A DNA stretch of 64,000 nt from SIG447 sp045577075 (GTDB lineage Bacteria > Bacillota > Clostridia > UMGS1883 > UMGS1540): NCBI GenBank assembly GCA_045577075.1, contig JAZNHR010000003.1:9849-73848 (forward strand), given 5' to 3'. This document shows, one piece after another, positions 41,601 through 51,014 of this stretch. The notes beneath the pieces were generated by a model, which worked only from the letters and a program-made list of their open reading frames with translations, was not told where the DNA came from and did no database searches. A program made the position numbers and the translations under genes. Numbering within the stretch: position 1 is the stretch's first letter; every line of letters begins with the position of its first letter.

Positions 41601-43784
41601 CTATTGGTGCAGACGAATAATGTTAAATACGCCCGGTACTGTGTAAAGCCGCTTGATAAGTGTGTTCAGCTGTTCGGCATTCTCGATTTCCACTGTAAGA
41701 TTGATAATTGCCATTTTCGTTTTCAGGCAACGGGAATTGAGGGCGGCAATACCGATTTTGCCGTCGGTGATGGCGTTGGTAATGTCGGCAAGGAGACCCT
41801 TTCGGTCAGTCGATTCAATTTGGATATCGGATAGGTACGAGCCCTTCTGATTTTCCGTCCAGTAGCAGGAAATAAGCCTGGATTTGTCTTCTTCGCTGAT
41901 TGCCTCAGGGCGGACGTTTACGCAGTCCGTCCGGTGCACGGATACACCCCGTCCTTTTGTAATATAGCCTATAATATCATCACCGGGAATCGGCATACAG
42001 CACTTGGAAATGCGGACAAGGCAGTTGTCAATGCCGTGCACGGTAATGCTCGAGCCGCCGCTTGTACGCTTTAAGGGCGCAAGAGCCGTCTTGATTTCCT
42101 CTTCCTTCGCCGCGTCGCGGCTGTATTCTTTTAGACGTGTGACGATTTTGACCGCCGTAATGCTGCCGTAGCCGATGGCGGCATACATATCGTCCGTATT
42201 GGCAAAACTGTAACGCCTGAGACATTGGTCCATGTATTCTTTGTGGAACAGCTGCGTCTGGGTAAAGCCCTGCCGCTTCAGCTCCCGTTCTACGGCTTCC
42301 TTGCCCTTTACAATATTTTCCTCACGCATTTCCTTTTTCAGCCATGCGTTAATTTTGCTTCGCGCCTGGTTTGTTTTACAGATTTTCAGCCAGTCTCGGC
42401 TGGGGCCGTGTACGGAAGAGGAAGTCAGAATTTCAACGATATCGCCCGTAACGAGCTGATAATCAAGGGGTACGATTTTGGAGTTGACCTTTGCCCCCAT
42501 CATCTTGCTGCCAACGGCGCTGTGAATGGCAAAGGCAAAGTCAATGGGCGTCGAGCCCTGCGGCAGGTTAATAACGTCCCCACGGGGCGTAAAGGCAAAG
42601 ACCTCGTCGGCAAACAGGTCAATCTTGAGGGTGCGCATAAATTCCTCTTCGTCCGTCAAATCCTTCTGGATATCAAGAAGCTGTCGAATCCACGCAAACT
42701 TCGCATCCGCAGAATCCTTAGAGTCGGACGCGGAAGTACCTTCTTTATATTTCCAATGTGCCGCAATGCCATGCTCGGCGGTGCGGTGCATTTCGAATGT
42801 ACGAATTTGAATTTCGCAGGGGCTTCCCTCCGGGCCCATAACCGTTGTGTGCAGGGACTGGTACATATTGGGCTTTGGCATGGCAATATAGTCTTTAAAT
42901 CTGCCGGGAATGGGCACATATAATTCATGCACCATGCCGAGTACCGTATAACAGTCGCTTACCGTATCTACAATAATACGGACGGCAAATAAGTCATAAA
43001 TTTCATCGATGGACTTATTTTGTGTATACATTTTCTTGAAAATGCTGTAAAAGCTTTTGGCTCTGCCTTCCAGCTTATAGTGAATCCCCATGCCGGTCAG
43101 TCGCTCGGCAAGGGTGTCCTTAATCGCGTCAATATATGCGTCGCGTTCGTTTTTCTTTTTGTTAATGCTTTCTACAATTTCATAATAGGCAACGGAATCG
43201 AGGTGGCGAAGTGCCAAATCCTCCAGTTCCCATTTGATTTTGGAAATACCAAGGCGATGGGCAAGGGGGGCAAAGACCTCAATGGTCTCCCGTGCCTTTA
43301 AAAGCCGTTTTTCGGGGGGCATGTTTTTAAGCGTACGCATATTATGCAGACGGTCGGCAAGCTTTATGAGAATGACGCGAATGTCCTTTGCCATGGCAAG
43401 AAACATTTTGCGAAGGCTTTCCATCTGCTGCTCGGCTTTATCGTGAAACTGAATTTTGTCGAGCTTTGTAACACCTTCCACCAAAAGGGCAATATCTTCC
43501 CCGAAATCACGCTTAATATCGTCAAAGGAAACGGGCGTGTCTTCAATAACATCATGGAGAAGTCCTGCTGCAATCGCTTCCGTATCCAGCTCCATATCCG
43601 CCAAAATGCCCGCCACCGCAAGGGGGTGCACAATATACGGCTCGCCCGATTCACGCTTTTGGTTTTTGTGCATATCAGCGGCAAGGGTGTAGGCTTTATC
43701 AAGTAGCGTAAAGTCGGCGTCCGGCTGATATTTTACTATTTTTTCTTTAATTTCCAAATAGGAATTTGCATGCATGTTTTGCAT
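41601..43784 (-). CDS. rel: Bifunctional (p)ppGpp synthetase/hydrolase Rel
   Basis: 727 aa long RSH protein controlling the stringent response. The HD hydrolase domain has HPLAVAGIL and GLLHDVIEDT near residues 50-80. The synthetase domain includes YSIFKKMYTQNKSIDEIYDLFAVRI, YIAMPKPNMYQSLHTTV and the catalytic EIQIRTFEMHRTAEHGIAAHWKYK. The C-terminal half has the TGS domain (VFAFTPRGDVINLPQGSTPIDFAFAIHS), zinc-finger-type CCMPIPGDDIIGY, and an ACT domain. An AGAGGAAAG site precedes ATG 43784. The recJ-rel order is conserved in Bacillota. Confidence 0.97.
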   Translation of the reverse strand: MQNMHANSYLEIKEKIVKYQPDADFTLLDKAYTLAADMHKNQKRESGEPYIVHPLAVAGILADMELDTEAIAAGLLHDVIEDTPVSFDDIKRDFGEDIALLVEGVTKLDKIQFHDKAEQQMESLRKMFLAMAKDIRVILIKLADRLHNMRTLKNMPPEKRLLKARETIEVFAPLAHRLGISKIKWELEDLALRHLDSVAYYEIVESINKKKNERDAYIDAIKDTLAERLTGMGIHYKLEGRAKSFYSIFKKMYTQNKSIDEIYDLFAVRIIVDTVSDCYTVLGMVHELYVPIPGRFKDYIAMPKPNMYQSLHTTVMGPEGSPCEIQIRTFEMHRTAEHGIAAHWKYKEGTSASDSKDSADAKFAWIRQLLDIQKDLTDEEEFMRTLKIDLFADEVFAFTPRGDVINLPQGSTPIDFAFAIHSAVGSKMMGAKVNSKIVPLDYQLVTGDIVEILTSSSVHGPSRDWLKICKTNQARSKINAWLKKEMREENIVKGKEAVERELKRQGFTQTQLFHKEYMDQCLRRYSFANTDDMYAAIGYGSITAVKIVTRLKEYSRDAAKEEEIKTALAPLKRTSGGSSITVHGIDNCLVRISKCCMPIPGDDIIGYITKGRGVSVHRTDCVNVRPEAISEEDKSRLISCYWTENQKGSYLSDIQIESTDRKGLLADITNAITDGKIGIAALNSRCLKTKMAIINLTVEIENAEQLNTLIKRLYTVPGVFNIIRLHQ

Positions 43785-43801
43785 AATTCTTTCCTCTTTT
43801 C

Positions 43802-45493
43802 CTACTGCTTTGTGCGAATGTCCTGCAGGATAATCTGGGGTGTGGGTACGCCGCCATATGTGTTGATGTGCAGCGTGCCGACAACGTCTGCCGCGTTGCC
43901 TCTTTTAAGGGTTTCTGTAAGCCTCCCTTTTCCAAATGCCACACAGTCTACGCTGCTTCCGTTTTTAAACAGTCGCAAAAAGAGATGCTTATTATCTTTT
44001 GAAGTACGAACGGACGAAATTGTCACATTCGAAAGTAAAAATACGGGTTTTACATTGCCTTGGCCAAAGGGTTCTAAAACCGCGAGCTGCCGAGCTACCG
44101 TAAGAAGGGGTAGAGAAATATCTAAGGGTGCGTCCACGTCAATGGTGGGAATCATATCTTCTTCCGTCAAGACGGTATCTGCATACGCACAAAGTGCGTC
44201 CGATAAAGCATCTATATTTTCTGCCGGAAGGGTAAGCCCTGCCGCGAGTGCATGACCGCCGTATCGGGAAAGATAAGGCGCGGCGCTCTTTAGTGCTTCG
44301 AATAAATTTAAACCCGGAATCGAACGGCCGGAGCCTTTTCCTTCCGCTCCGTCCCTCGAAATTAAAATGGTCGGCTTCCAAAACTGTTCTGTAAGCTTGG
44401 AAGCAATAATGCCGATGATGCCGTGATGCCAGCCTTCGCAGGATAGGACAAGCACTTTTTTGTCGGCATAATCACCCGATGCAATGAGCGAAAGTGCCTC
44501 CGAGAGGATTGTATCGCCCGCTGTTTTTCGTGCGGTGTTTTGCCTGTCAAGACAGGCGGCAATCTCTGCGGCCTCGGCCTTCGACTGTGTGACAAGAAGC
44601 TGTACGGCCGGAATGCAGCTGCCCATTCTGCCTGCGGCATTGAGCCTTGGTGCGATGGAAAAGCCGATATGGTAAGACGTAAGGTCTTCCGCCGAAACGC
44701 CTGCTTCCTCCAGAAGGGCCGCCAGCCCTACCCGCGGCATTTTTCGTATTTTGCGAAGTCCCAGTGCCGTAATCGTTCTGTTTTCGCCCGTAAGGGGCAC
44801 AACGTCTGCGATGGTGGCTAGGGCAGCAATATCACAGTATTCCGTAACGGCCTTTTTCGTGTCACCGCAAAGGGCGCAGAGAAGCTTAAATGCAACGCCG
44901 CCACCTGCAAGGCCTTTAAACGGATAGGGGCAATCCGTGCGTTTCGGATTGATTACGGCAAGTGCTTTAGGTAATTCTGTACCTACAGAATGGTGGTCCG
45001 TGATAATCACATCCATGCCTAAAGAGGTGGCAAGCATGGTTTCCGCGCACGCTGTAATGCCGGTGTCCACCGTGATTAAAAGTCGCGTGCCGCTTTCAGC
45101 AATTTTACGGACTGCAGCCTCATTTACGCCATATCCTTCCTGCTCTCTGTCAGGGATGTAGAAGGAGCAGTTTGCCCCTTTTGCCCGAAAATAGTCCAGA
45201 AGCATGGCAACAGACGAAATGCCGTCCACGTCATAATCGCCGTATATGGTAATCTGCTCGCCCATGGCAAGTGCCCGGCGAATTCTCTCCACCGCCTTGT
45301 CCATATCCTGCATTAAAAACGGGTCATGGAGTGTGGAAAGACCGCCGGCAAGATAATCCGCCACCTGTTTCGGCTGTACACCCCGAACAGCTAATAGAAG
45401 AGCCAAAAGGGGTGATACGGAAGCGACTTTTTCTATGGCAGAAACGGTGCTTGTATCGACTTGTTTATATAATAAATTCCATCTTTTGTTCAA
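43802..45493 (-). CDS. recJ: Single-stranded-DNA-specific exonuclease RecJ
   Basis: 563 aa 5'-3' ssDNA exonuclease of the DHH family, used in recombination and repair. DHH motifs: TIYGDYDVDGISSVAML, then IITDHHSVGTELPKALAVINPKR; DHHA1 includes GRSIPGLNLFEAL and YGGHALAAGLTL. The C-terminal OB-like segment ends IRTKQ. I place the start at the TTG at 45493, giving MNKRWNLLYKQ, because a GAGGG site lies 8 nt upstream and the predicted transcript starts near 45518. In-frame ATG 45517 would sit almost at the 5' end. Confidence 0.94.
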   Translation of the reverse strand: MNKRWNLLYKQVDTSTVSAIEKVASVSPLLALLLAVRGVQPKQVADYLAGGLSTLHDPFLMQDMDKAVERIRRALAMGEQITIYGDYDVDGISSVAMLLDYFRAKGANCSFYIPDREQEGYGVNEAAVRKIAESGTRLLITVDTGITACAETMLATSLGMDVIITDHHSVGTELPKALAVINPKRTDCPYPFKGLAGGGVAFKLLCALCGDTKKAVTEYCDIAALATIADVVPLTGENRTITALGLRKIRKMPRVGLAALLEEAGVSAEDLTSYHIGFSIAPRLNAAGRMGSCIPAVQLLVTQSKAEAAEIAACLDRQNTARKTAGDTILSEALSLIASGDYADKKVLVLSCEGWHHGIIGIIASKLTEQFWKPTILISRDGAEGKGSGRSIPGLNLFEALKSAAPYLSRYGGHALAAGLTLPAENIDALSDALCAYADTVLTEEDMIPTIDVDAPLDISLPLLTVARQLAVLEPFGQGNVKPVFLLSNVTISSVRTSKDNKHLFLRLFKNGSSVDCVAFGKGRLTETLKRGNAADVVGTLHINTYGGVPTPQIILQDIRTKQ

Positions 45494-45524
45494 AATTTTA
45501 CCCTCATTATTTATCATTCCTTTT

Positions 45525-45553
45525 ATTTTAACACAGCGCGCTAAAAAAAACAA
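45525..45553 (-). promoter_or_regulatory. Promoter of the recJ-rel-hemZ operon
   Basis: On the minus strand TTGTTT (45553-45548), a 17-bp spacer and TAAAAT (45530-45525). It predicts a transcript start near 45518. Confidence 0.55.
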
Positions 45554-45605
45554 TATATTTCTGCAATTTTTGCACGGAAAAATGGCAAGGCTTTACAAAT
45601 TATGC

Positions 45606-45634
45606 TTTACAAACAAATTTGGCCATGCTATAAT
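45606..45634 (+). promoter_or_regulatory. Sigma-A promoter of metA
   Basis: TTTACA at 45606, a 17-bp spacer and TATAAT at 45629-45634. The resulting leader is only about 35 nt, too short for a SAM riboswitch. Confidence 0.75.
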
Positions 45635-45675
45635 AAATATAATGTTTTATATAACACAAAAGTGGAGGATTTTAT

Positions 45676-46602
45676 ATGCCGATTCGTATTCCTGACAGTT
45701 TGCCTGCAGCCGGTATTTTGCAGGGTGAAAATATTTTTGTGATGACGGAAAAGAGGGCGCAAAGCCAGGATATTCGTCCTTTGAAAATTGCTGTTTTCAA
45801 CTTAATGCCCACGAAAATTGCCACAGAGACACAGCTCATTCGCGCCCTTAGTAACTCGCCCCTGCAGGTGGATTTGGTACTCTTGCATGCGGAAACCCAT
45901 CAGTCGAAAAACACACCCGAGGAACATCTTTCCTCGTTTTATAAGACGTTTTCCGATGTTCGGCATAAGAAGTTTGACGGGCTGATTATCACAGGCGCGC
46001 CCGTAGAGCATTTGGCGTTTGAGGATGTAGATTACTGGGAGGAACTTTGTGCCGTGATGGAATGGTCCAAAACAAACGTGACGAGCACACTCCATATCTG
46101 CTGGGCATCCCAGGCCGGGATGTATTATCACTACGGCATCGAAAAACACCCTATCCCTGAAAAAATGTTCGGCGTTTTTCGCCACGATGTCACTTCCCCT
46201 CGTGCGCCCCTAATGCGCGGCTTTGACGATATTTTCTATGCCCCCCATTCCAGACATACGGAAGTCCGCGAAGCGGATATCAAAAACGTACCCGAGCTTG
46301 AAATTATGGCGACAAGTGAAGAAGCAGGGGTGTACCTCGTCGCGTCCCGGGACGGCAAAAATGTGTTTGTAACGGGGCACTCGGAATATGACCCGGAAAC
46401 CCTTCATAATGAATATATGCGGGATAAAAACAAGGGGCTTTCCATTGCTATGCCGAAGAATTATTACAAGGATGATAATCCGGAAAATGCACCCATTGTA
46501 CGTTGGCGTTCCCACTCTCATCTTTTGTTTGTCAACTGGCTGAACTACTACGTTTACCAGATTACGCCTTATGACTGGGATGCGGAGGATGCACAAAAAT
46601 GA
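45676..46602 (+). CDS. metA: Homoserine O-acetyltransferase (MetA family)
   Basis: 308 aa. It activates homoserine for methionine synthesis. The catalytic triad residues are visible: Cys142 in HICWASQAGMYYHYG, and His236/Glu238 in VTGHSEYD. Position 111, which sets acyl-donor choice in this family, is Glu (ITGAPVEHL), indicating acetyl-CoA rather than succinyl-CoA. The start MPIRIPDSLPA is canonical. The stop overlaps the next gene by 4 nt. Confidence 0.95.
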   Translation: MPIRIPDSLPAAGILQGENIFVMTEKRAQSQDIRPLKIAVFNLMPTKIATETQLIRALSNSPLQVDLVLLHAETHQSKNTPEEHLSSFYKTFSDVRHKKFDGLIITGAPVEHLAFEDVDYWEELCAVMEWSKTNVTSTLHICWASQAGMYYHYGIEKHPIPEKMFGVFRHDVTSPRAPLMRGFDDIFYAPHSRHTEVREADIKNVPELEIMATSEEAGVYLVASRDGKNVFVTGHSEYDPETLHNEYMRDKNKGLSIAMPKNYYKDDNPENAPIVRWRSHSHLLFVNWLNYYVYQITPYDWDAEDAQK

Positions 46603-47102
46603 GAATCAGTCCGCGCAGTATTTATGGCTATGTCTATGCACTGCTCGAAACAGTAACGCCCTTACATGCCGACTGCGGAAAAATATGCGGCGGCAGGTGC
46701 TGTGAGGATAGCGACGAGGGGACGGGGATGTATCTGTATCCCTTTGAGGAATGTATGTATTCTCCGCGGCCTATGTGGGCGCAAATCGAGCCGTCCGGCT
46801 TTTTTTACGGAGAGAGGGAAGCGCTGCTTTTATCCTGTCCCGGCAGATGCCAAAGGGAATTACGGCCCTTAGCTTGCCGAATTTTTCCCCTTGCGCCGTA
46901 TAAAAAACGGGGGGAAAGGATGAAAATAATATTTGACCCGCGTGCGGCAAGCATGTGTCCCTTAGAGCCCGCGGCACTTACGGACGATTTTATAGAAAAA
47001 GTCGAGCGCGCTATGCGTGCGATTGTGAAAACAAAAGAGGGGAAAGCGTTTATCGAAGCGCAGTCCTTACTCATTGATGAATATGTCAGGTTACACCTGT
47101 AA
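46599..47102 (+). CDS. Cysteine-cluster protein, possible metal/Fe-S binding
   Basis: 167 aa with ten cysteines, mostly in two clusters: ADCGKICGGRCCED near residue 25 and LSCPGRCQRELRPLACRIFPLAPY near residue 80. A later CPLEP adds another. The RPLACRxFPL pattern resembles the YkgJ-type zinc/iron-chelating family, but the assignment is loose and no function is claimed. It is coupled to metA (ATGA overlap) and precedes pth by 9 bp. Confidence 0.7.
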   Translation: MRISPRSIYGYVYALLETVTPLHADCGKICGGRCCEDSDEGTGMYLYPFEECMYSPRPMWAQIEPSGFFYGEREALLLSCPGRCQRELRPLACRIFPLAPYKKRGERMKIIFDPRAASMCPLEPAALTDDFIEKVERAMRAIVKTKEGKAFIEAQSLLIDEYVRLHL

Positions 47103-47111
47103 GGAGAAAGT

Positions 47112-47684
47112 ATGTATGTAATTGTAGGGCTCGGCAATCCGGGCAAACAATATGAAGATACCCGTCATAACGTGGGTTTTAAAACCATTGACTACCTTTC
47201 GGAAAGATGGAATATTCCTGTCAAAAAAATCCGCTTTCGGGCGCTTATTGGCGAAGGCATGGTGGGAAGAGAAAAGGTGCTTTTAGTTAAGCCCTCCACC
47301 TTTATGAACGCAAGCGGCGAAAGCGTAGGGGAAATTGTCCGCTACTTTAATGTCGCGCCCGAAAACGTGATTGTGGTGCAGGATGATGTAGCACTGCCCG
47401 TTGGCAGACTCCGCATTCGCCCGAGCGGCAGCGATGGGGGGCATAACGGCATTAAATCCATTTTGTACCATTTGCAAAGTGACCGATTTATTCGGCTGAA
47501 AATCGGCGTTGGCGGTGCAGCACATGACATGGTTTCCCACGTCCTAGGCACCTTTTCAAAAGAAGACGGCATTGCCGTTACAAATTGCATAAAGGTTTCC
47601 GACGATATTTTGGAAACCATTGTAGAAAAAGGCTGTAATGAAGCCATGAACCGATTTAACAGTTTTGGGAAAACGGAGGCGTAA
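47112..47684 (+). CDS. pth: Peptidyl-tRNA hydrolase
   Basis: 190 aa. It releases peptides from stalled peptidyl-tRNA. Motifs: IVGLGNPGKQYEDTRHNVGF with the catalytic His near residue 20, LLVKPSTFMNASGESV, and VVQDDVALPVGRLRIRPSGSDGGHNGIKSI. The order pth-mfd matches Bacillus. The last base of its stop is the first base of the mfd start. Confidence 0.97.
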   Translation: MYVIVGLGNPGKQYEDTRHNVGFKTIDYLSERWNIPVKKIRFRALIGEGMVGREKVLLVKPSTFMNASGESVGEIVRYFNVAPENVIVVQDDVALPVGRLRIRPSGSDGGHNGIKSILYHLQSDRFIRLKIGVGGAAHDMVSHVLGTFSKEDGIAVTNCIKVSDDILETIVEKGCNEAMNRFNSFGKTEA

Positions 47685-50600
47685 TGGAGCAGTTTTTCGC
47701 GCCCCTTGGCGCACTTTCAGAACTAAATACACTATGTGCGGCAGTACGGGAGAAAAAAGGGGCTGTGCACGTCATCGGCGCGGCAGAAACGCAGAAGGCA
47801 CATCTTATGGCGGCGCTGATTCGGGAAACGGGAAAGCGGAGCGTTGTCATAAGCTGGAGCGAAAGCGCCGCGCGTCTACTCGCGGAGGAGCTTTCCTTTT
47901 TTTCGGACAATGTTACCCATCTTGCACAAGGGGATTTTATTGAACGGTTTGCCGAAAGCACGGGGTATGACCTGTCCCGCGCGAGAGCGTCCGCACTCTA
48001 TCGAATTTTAGAAGGGGATACGGCTGTTTTAAGCGTAGGCTGCCTTCTTGATTTTATTTTGCCCCCGAAAAAATACAAGACGGTAACGCTAAAAACCGGG
48101 GAAACCTTTTCCGACCTTGCCGGCCTTTTGGCAGAAATCGGGTATCGCCGCGTCCCCATGATTGAGGGGCCGGGGCAGTTTAGCGTGCGCGGCGGCATTG
48201 TGGACGTGTTTCCGCCCACGGAGGAATCCCCTATAAGAATAGAATTTTTTGACACGGAGATTGACAGCATCCGCGCCTTTGACTTATCGTCCCAATCCTC
48301 TACCGAGCCACTGGATTCGGTAAGCATTATCCCTGCAGAGGCAGGAAATGGTGACGGCGACATTCTCGATTATTTTGATAGTGACACGCTTTTTATTTTC
48401 GATGAGCCCCAGCGCATTTCTGAAGGGGCGGCGTCCTATGGGGAAAGCGTGCGGCAAAGGGTAGAGGCTTTGGTGCTTAAAGGAAGCGTCAAAGAAACCA
48501 AAGACGCGTATATGCACGATTATGCCGCATCGTTGCTGAAAATGAAAAAAGGACAGATTGTGGGCTTTTCTGCTATGAGCCAAATTTGCCCCGACTATAA
48601 GCCAAGCCTTACACTTCGTATAAGCGGTGTGGTGCTTGCGTCCTATGCCGGGAAAATGGAGCTACTTGCCGAGGATGTGGCACGGTGGAAGGAAAACGGC
48701 TATCACATTTTTATTCTTGCCGGCAGCAGCGCCAGAGCAAAAGGAATTTATGAAGCGCTGGAGGAAGCAGGGGTACTGGCTCTGCTTAAAAAGCCAAATG
48801 AAGAAACAGACCGTGGCATCGTGGGTATTTACGACCTGCCCCTTTCAAAAGGCTTTATTTATTCCTCGATTAAAACCGTTTTTATCAGCGGCGGCGATAT
48901 TTTCGTAAAGCAAAACAAGAAGCGGCGCACGGCACTCGGCGGCGCAAAGGCACTTCGCAGCTTTGATGAGCTTGCTATTGGGGACTTTGTTGTCCATCGC
49001 GTCCACGGCATCGGAAAATTCGTTGCCATGGAGAAAATTGAAACGGACGGCATCGAGCGCGATTATTTAAAGCTTTTATATAAAAACAACGACTTTTTGT
49101 ACGTGCCCGTTACCCAGCTCAATCTCCTTTATAAATACTCCCACGCCGGCGCCGATGCACCGGAGCCCAGGGTCAGCCGTCTGGGCGGCGGAGAGTGGCA
49201 AAAAACAAAATCGGGCGTCAAGCAGTCCGTTCGGGAGCTTGCGATAAAGCTTGTTGATTTGTATGCTGCAAGAAGCCAAATGACGGGGCATGCCTTCCTG
49301 AAAGACACCCCATGGCAGATGGACTTTGAAAGTGAATTTCCTTATACAGAAACGCCCGACCAGCTTGCCTGCATTGCAGAAGTAAAAAAGGATATGGAAA
49401 GTCCAAAGCCTATGGACAGACTTCTTTGCGGCGACGTAGGTTTTGGTAAAACGGAAGTGGCAATTCGCGCGGCGTTTAAGTGTATTATGGAAGGACTCCA
49501 ATGTGTGTACCTTGTACCCACTACGATTTTGGCGTCCCAGCATTATGCTCATTTTGCGCGCCGTATGGAAAATTTCCCAGTAAGGGTAGAAATGCTGTCC
49601 CGTTTCCGCACCGAAGCCCAGCAAAAGAAAATCATTGAAGGGCTTAAAACGGGGGAAGTAGATGTTGTCATCGGTACCCATCGCTTGCTCGGAAACGATA
49701 TTACCTATAAACGGCTCGGCCTTCTTATAATCGACGAGGAACAGCGCTTCGGCGTAGGCCATAAAGAGAAAATTAAAGATATGAAAAACGGCGTGGACGT
49801 GCTGACGCTGACGGCAACCCCCATTCCCCGAACGCTGAATATGGCAATGACGGGGATTCGGGACATGAGCGTTTTGGCAAATCCGCCTGAGGACCGGCAA
49901 CCCATTCAAACCTATGTGTTTGAGTACGACGCCGGCGTCGTACAGGACGCCTTGGAACGGGAAATTGCCCGAGGCGGTCAGGTCTACTATGTGTATAATC
50001 GGGTACAAGGCATATACCGCGTAGCGGAAAACCTTCGCAAAATGATGCCGAATGCAAGAATTGCCGTAGCCCATGGGCGCATGAACGAGGAAGAATTGGA
50101 AAACGTCATGACCGGCATGATAGAAAAGGAATACGATATTCTTGTCAGCACCACCATTATCGAATCGGGGATTGACATTCCAAATGTCAACACTCTAATT
50201 GTGGAAAACGCAGACCACATGGGGCTTGCACAGCTATATCAGCTACGAGGGCGCGTAGGACGAAGTGGTAGGGTAGCATATGCGTATCTAACCTTCAAAC
50301 GAGATAAAGCCCTTTCGGAAATTGCAGAAAAGCGGCTCCTTGCAATCAAAGAATTTACGGAGCTTGGCTCCGGCTTTAAAATTGCTATGCGTGACCTTGA
50401 AATCCGCGGTGCAGGAAATCTCCTCGGCCCTGAACAGCACGGCTTTATGGCAAGCGTCGGGTATGACATGTATGTGCGTTTACTTGAAGAAGCCGTTTCG
50501 GAAATGCGAGGCGAGGAAGGGAAAACAGAGGCGGTTATCGACCTTGTCATCGACGCCGGTATTACCGACAGCTTTATCGAAGACCCGCGGCAAAGGCTGG

Positions 50601-50962
50601 AAGCGTATCGCCTGATTGCCGATATCGGCAGCGAGGAGGATGCGGATGTAGCAATCGAAGCGCTTATCGACCGCTTCGGCGACCCGCCCCCCAAAGTTTT
50701 GCGTCTTGTTGACGTAGCACTCCTGCGTGTGTATGCGGAAGAGGCGGGCATAGGCGAGGTGAGCCAAAGCGGCGGACGGATTTTCCTCTATTTCGATAAG
50801 AAGCCGAATATGGAAACGGTAAGCCGCGTCATGGAAGAAAATCGGGGCAAGCTTTTATTTAATGCAGGGGAAAGACCGTATCTCCAGCTTCGAGAAGGCT
50901 TCCTCAAAAATAAGAATGATACGGAAAAATTAAAAAAATTGTTAAAAGACTTGAAAAACTAG
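47684..50962 (+). CDS. mfd: Transcription-repair coupling factor
   Basis: 1092 aa (B. subtilis Mfd is 1177). It removes stalled RNA polymerase and recruits UvrA. The N-terminal UvrB-like module includes YRRVPMIEGPGQFSVRGGIVDVFPP; the RNA polymerase-interaction domain follows near residue 440 (GDFVVHRVHGIGKF). The motor has Walker A LLCGDVGFGKTEVA near residue 585, DEEQRFGVGHKE, TATPIPRTLNMA and QLRGRVGRS. The C-terminal TRCF domain ends the protein. Confidence 0.97.
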   Translation: MEQFFAPLGALSELNTLCAAVREKKGAVHVIGAAETQKAHLMAALIRETGKRSVVISWSESAARLLAEELSFFSDNVTHLAQGDFIERFAESTGYDLSRARASALYRILEGDTAVLSVGCLLDFILPPKKYKTVTLKTGETFSDLAGLLAEIGYRRVPMIEGPGQFSVRGGIVDVFPPTEESPIRIEFFDTEIDSIRAFDLSSQSSTEPLDSVSIIPAEAGNGDGDILDYFDSDTLFIFDEPQRISEGAASYGESVRQRVEALVLKGSVKETKDAYMHDYAASLLKMKKGQIVGFSAMSQICPDYKPSLTLRISGVVLASYAGKMELLAEDVARWKENGYHIFILAGSSARAKGIYEALEEAGVLALLKKPNEETDRGIVGIYDLPLSKGFIYSSIKTVFISGGDIFVKQNKKRRTALGGAKALRSFDELAIGDFVVHRVHGIGKFVAMEKIETDGIERDYLKLLYKNNDFLYVPVTQLNLLYKYSHAGADAPEPRVSRLGGGEWQKTKSGVKQSVRELAIKLVDLYAARSQMTGHAFLKDTPWQMDFESEFPYTETPDQLACIAEVKKDMESPKPMDRLLCGDVGFGKTEVAIRAAFKCIMEGLQCVYLVPTTILASQHYAHFARRMENFPVRVEMLSRFRTEAQQKKIIEGLKTGEVDVVIGTHRLLGNDITYKRLGLLIIDEEQRFGVGHKEKIKDMKNGVDVLTLTATPIPRTLNMAMTGIRDMSVLANPPEDRQPIQTYVFEYDAGVVQDALEREIARGGQVYYVYNRVQGIYRVAENLRKMMPNARIAVAHGRMNEEELENVMTGMIEKEYDILVSTTIIESGIDIPNVNTLIVENADHMGLAQLYQLRGRVGRSGRVAYAYLTFKRDKALSEIAEKRLLAIKEFTELGSGFKIAMRDLEIRGAGNLLGPEQHGFMASVGYDMYVRLLEEAVSEMRGEEGKTEAVIDLVIDAGITDSFIEDPRQRLEAYRLIADIGSEEDADVAIEALIDRFGDPPPKVLRLVDVALLRVYAEEAGIGEVSQSGGRIFLYFDKKPNMETVSRVMEENRGKLLFNAGERPYLQLREGFLKNKNDTEKLKKLLKDLKN

Positions 50963-50979
50963 CCAAAATGTAGTAATAT
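50951..50979 (+). promoter_or_regulatory. Candidate promoter of the PrsA-like lipoprotein gene
   Basis: TTGAAA at 50951, a 17-bp spacer and TAATAT at 50974-50979, overlapping the end of mfd and 36 bp before the start codon. Confidence 0.6.
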
Positions 50980-51014
50980 ATACATGATTTACACAAAAAA
51001 GGAGAGTAAACAGT

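Noticed and set aside
45635..45675. SAM riboswitch (S-box) upstream of metA
   Set aside because: The leader after the predicted promoter is about 35 nt, too short, and no terminator hairpin is present.
49076..50074. 332-aa open frame on the minus strand inside mfd
   Set aside because: Shadow frame of the conserved Mfd motor domain.
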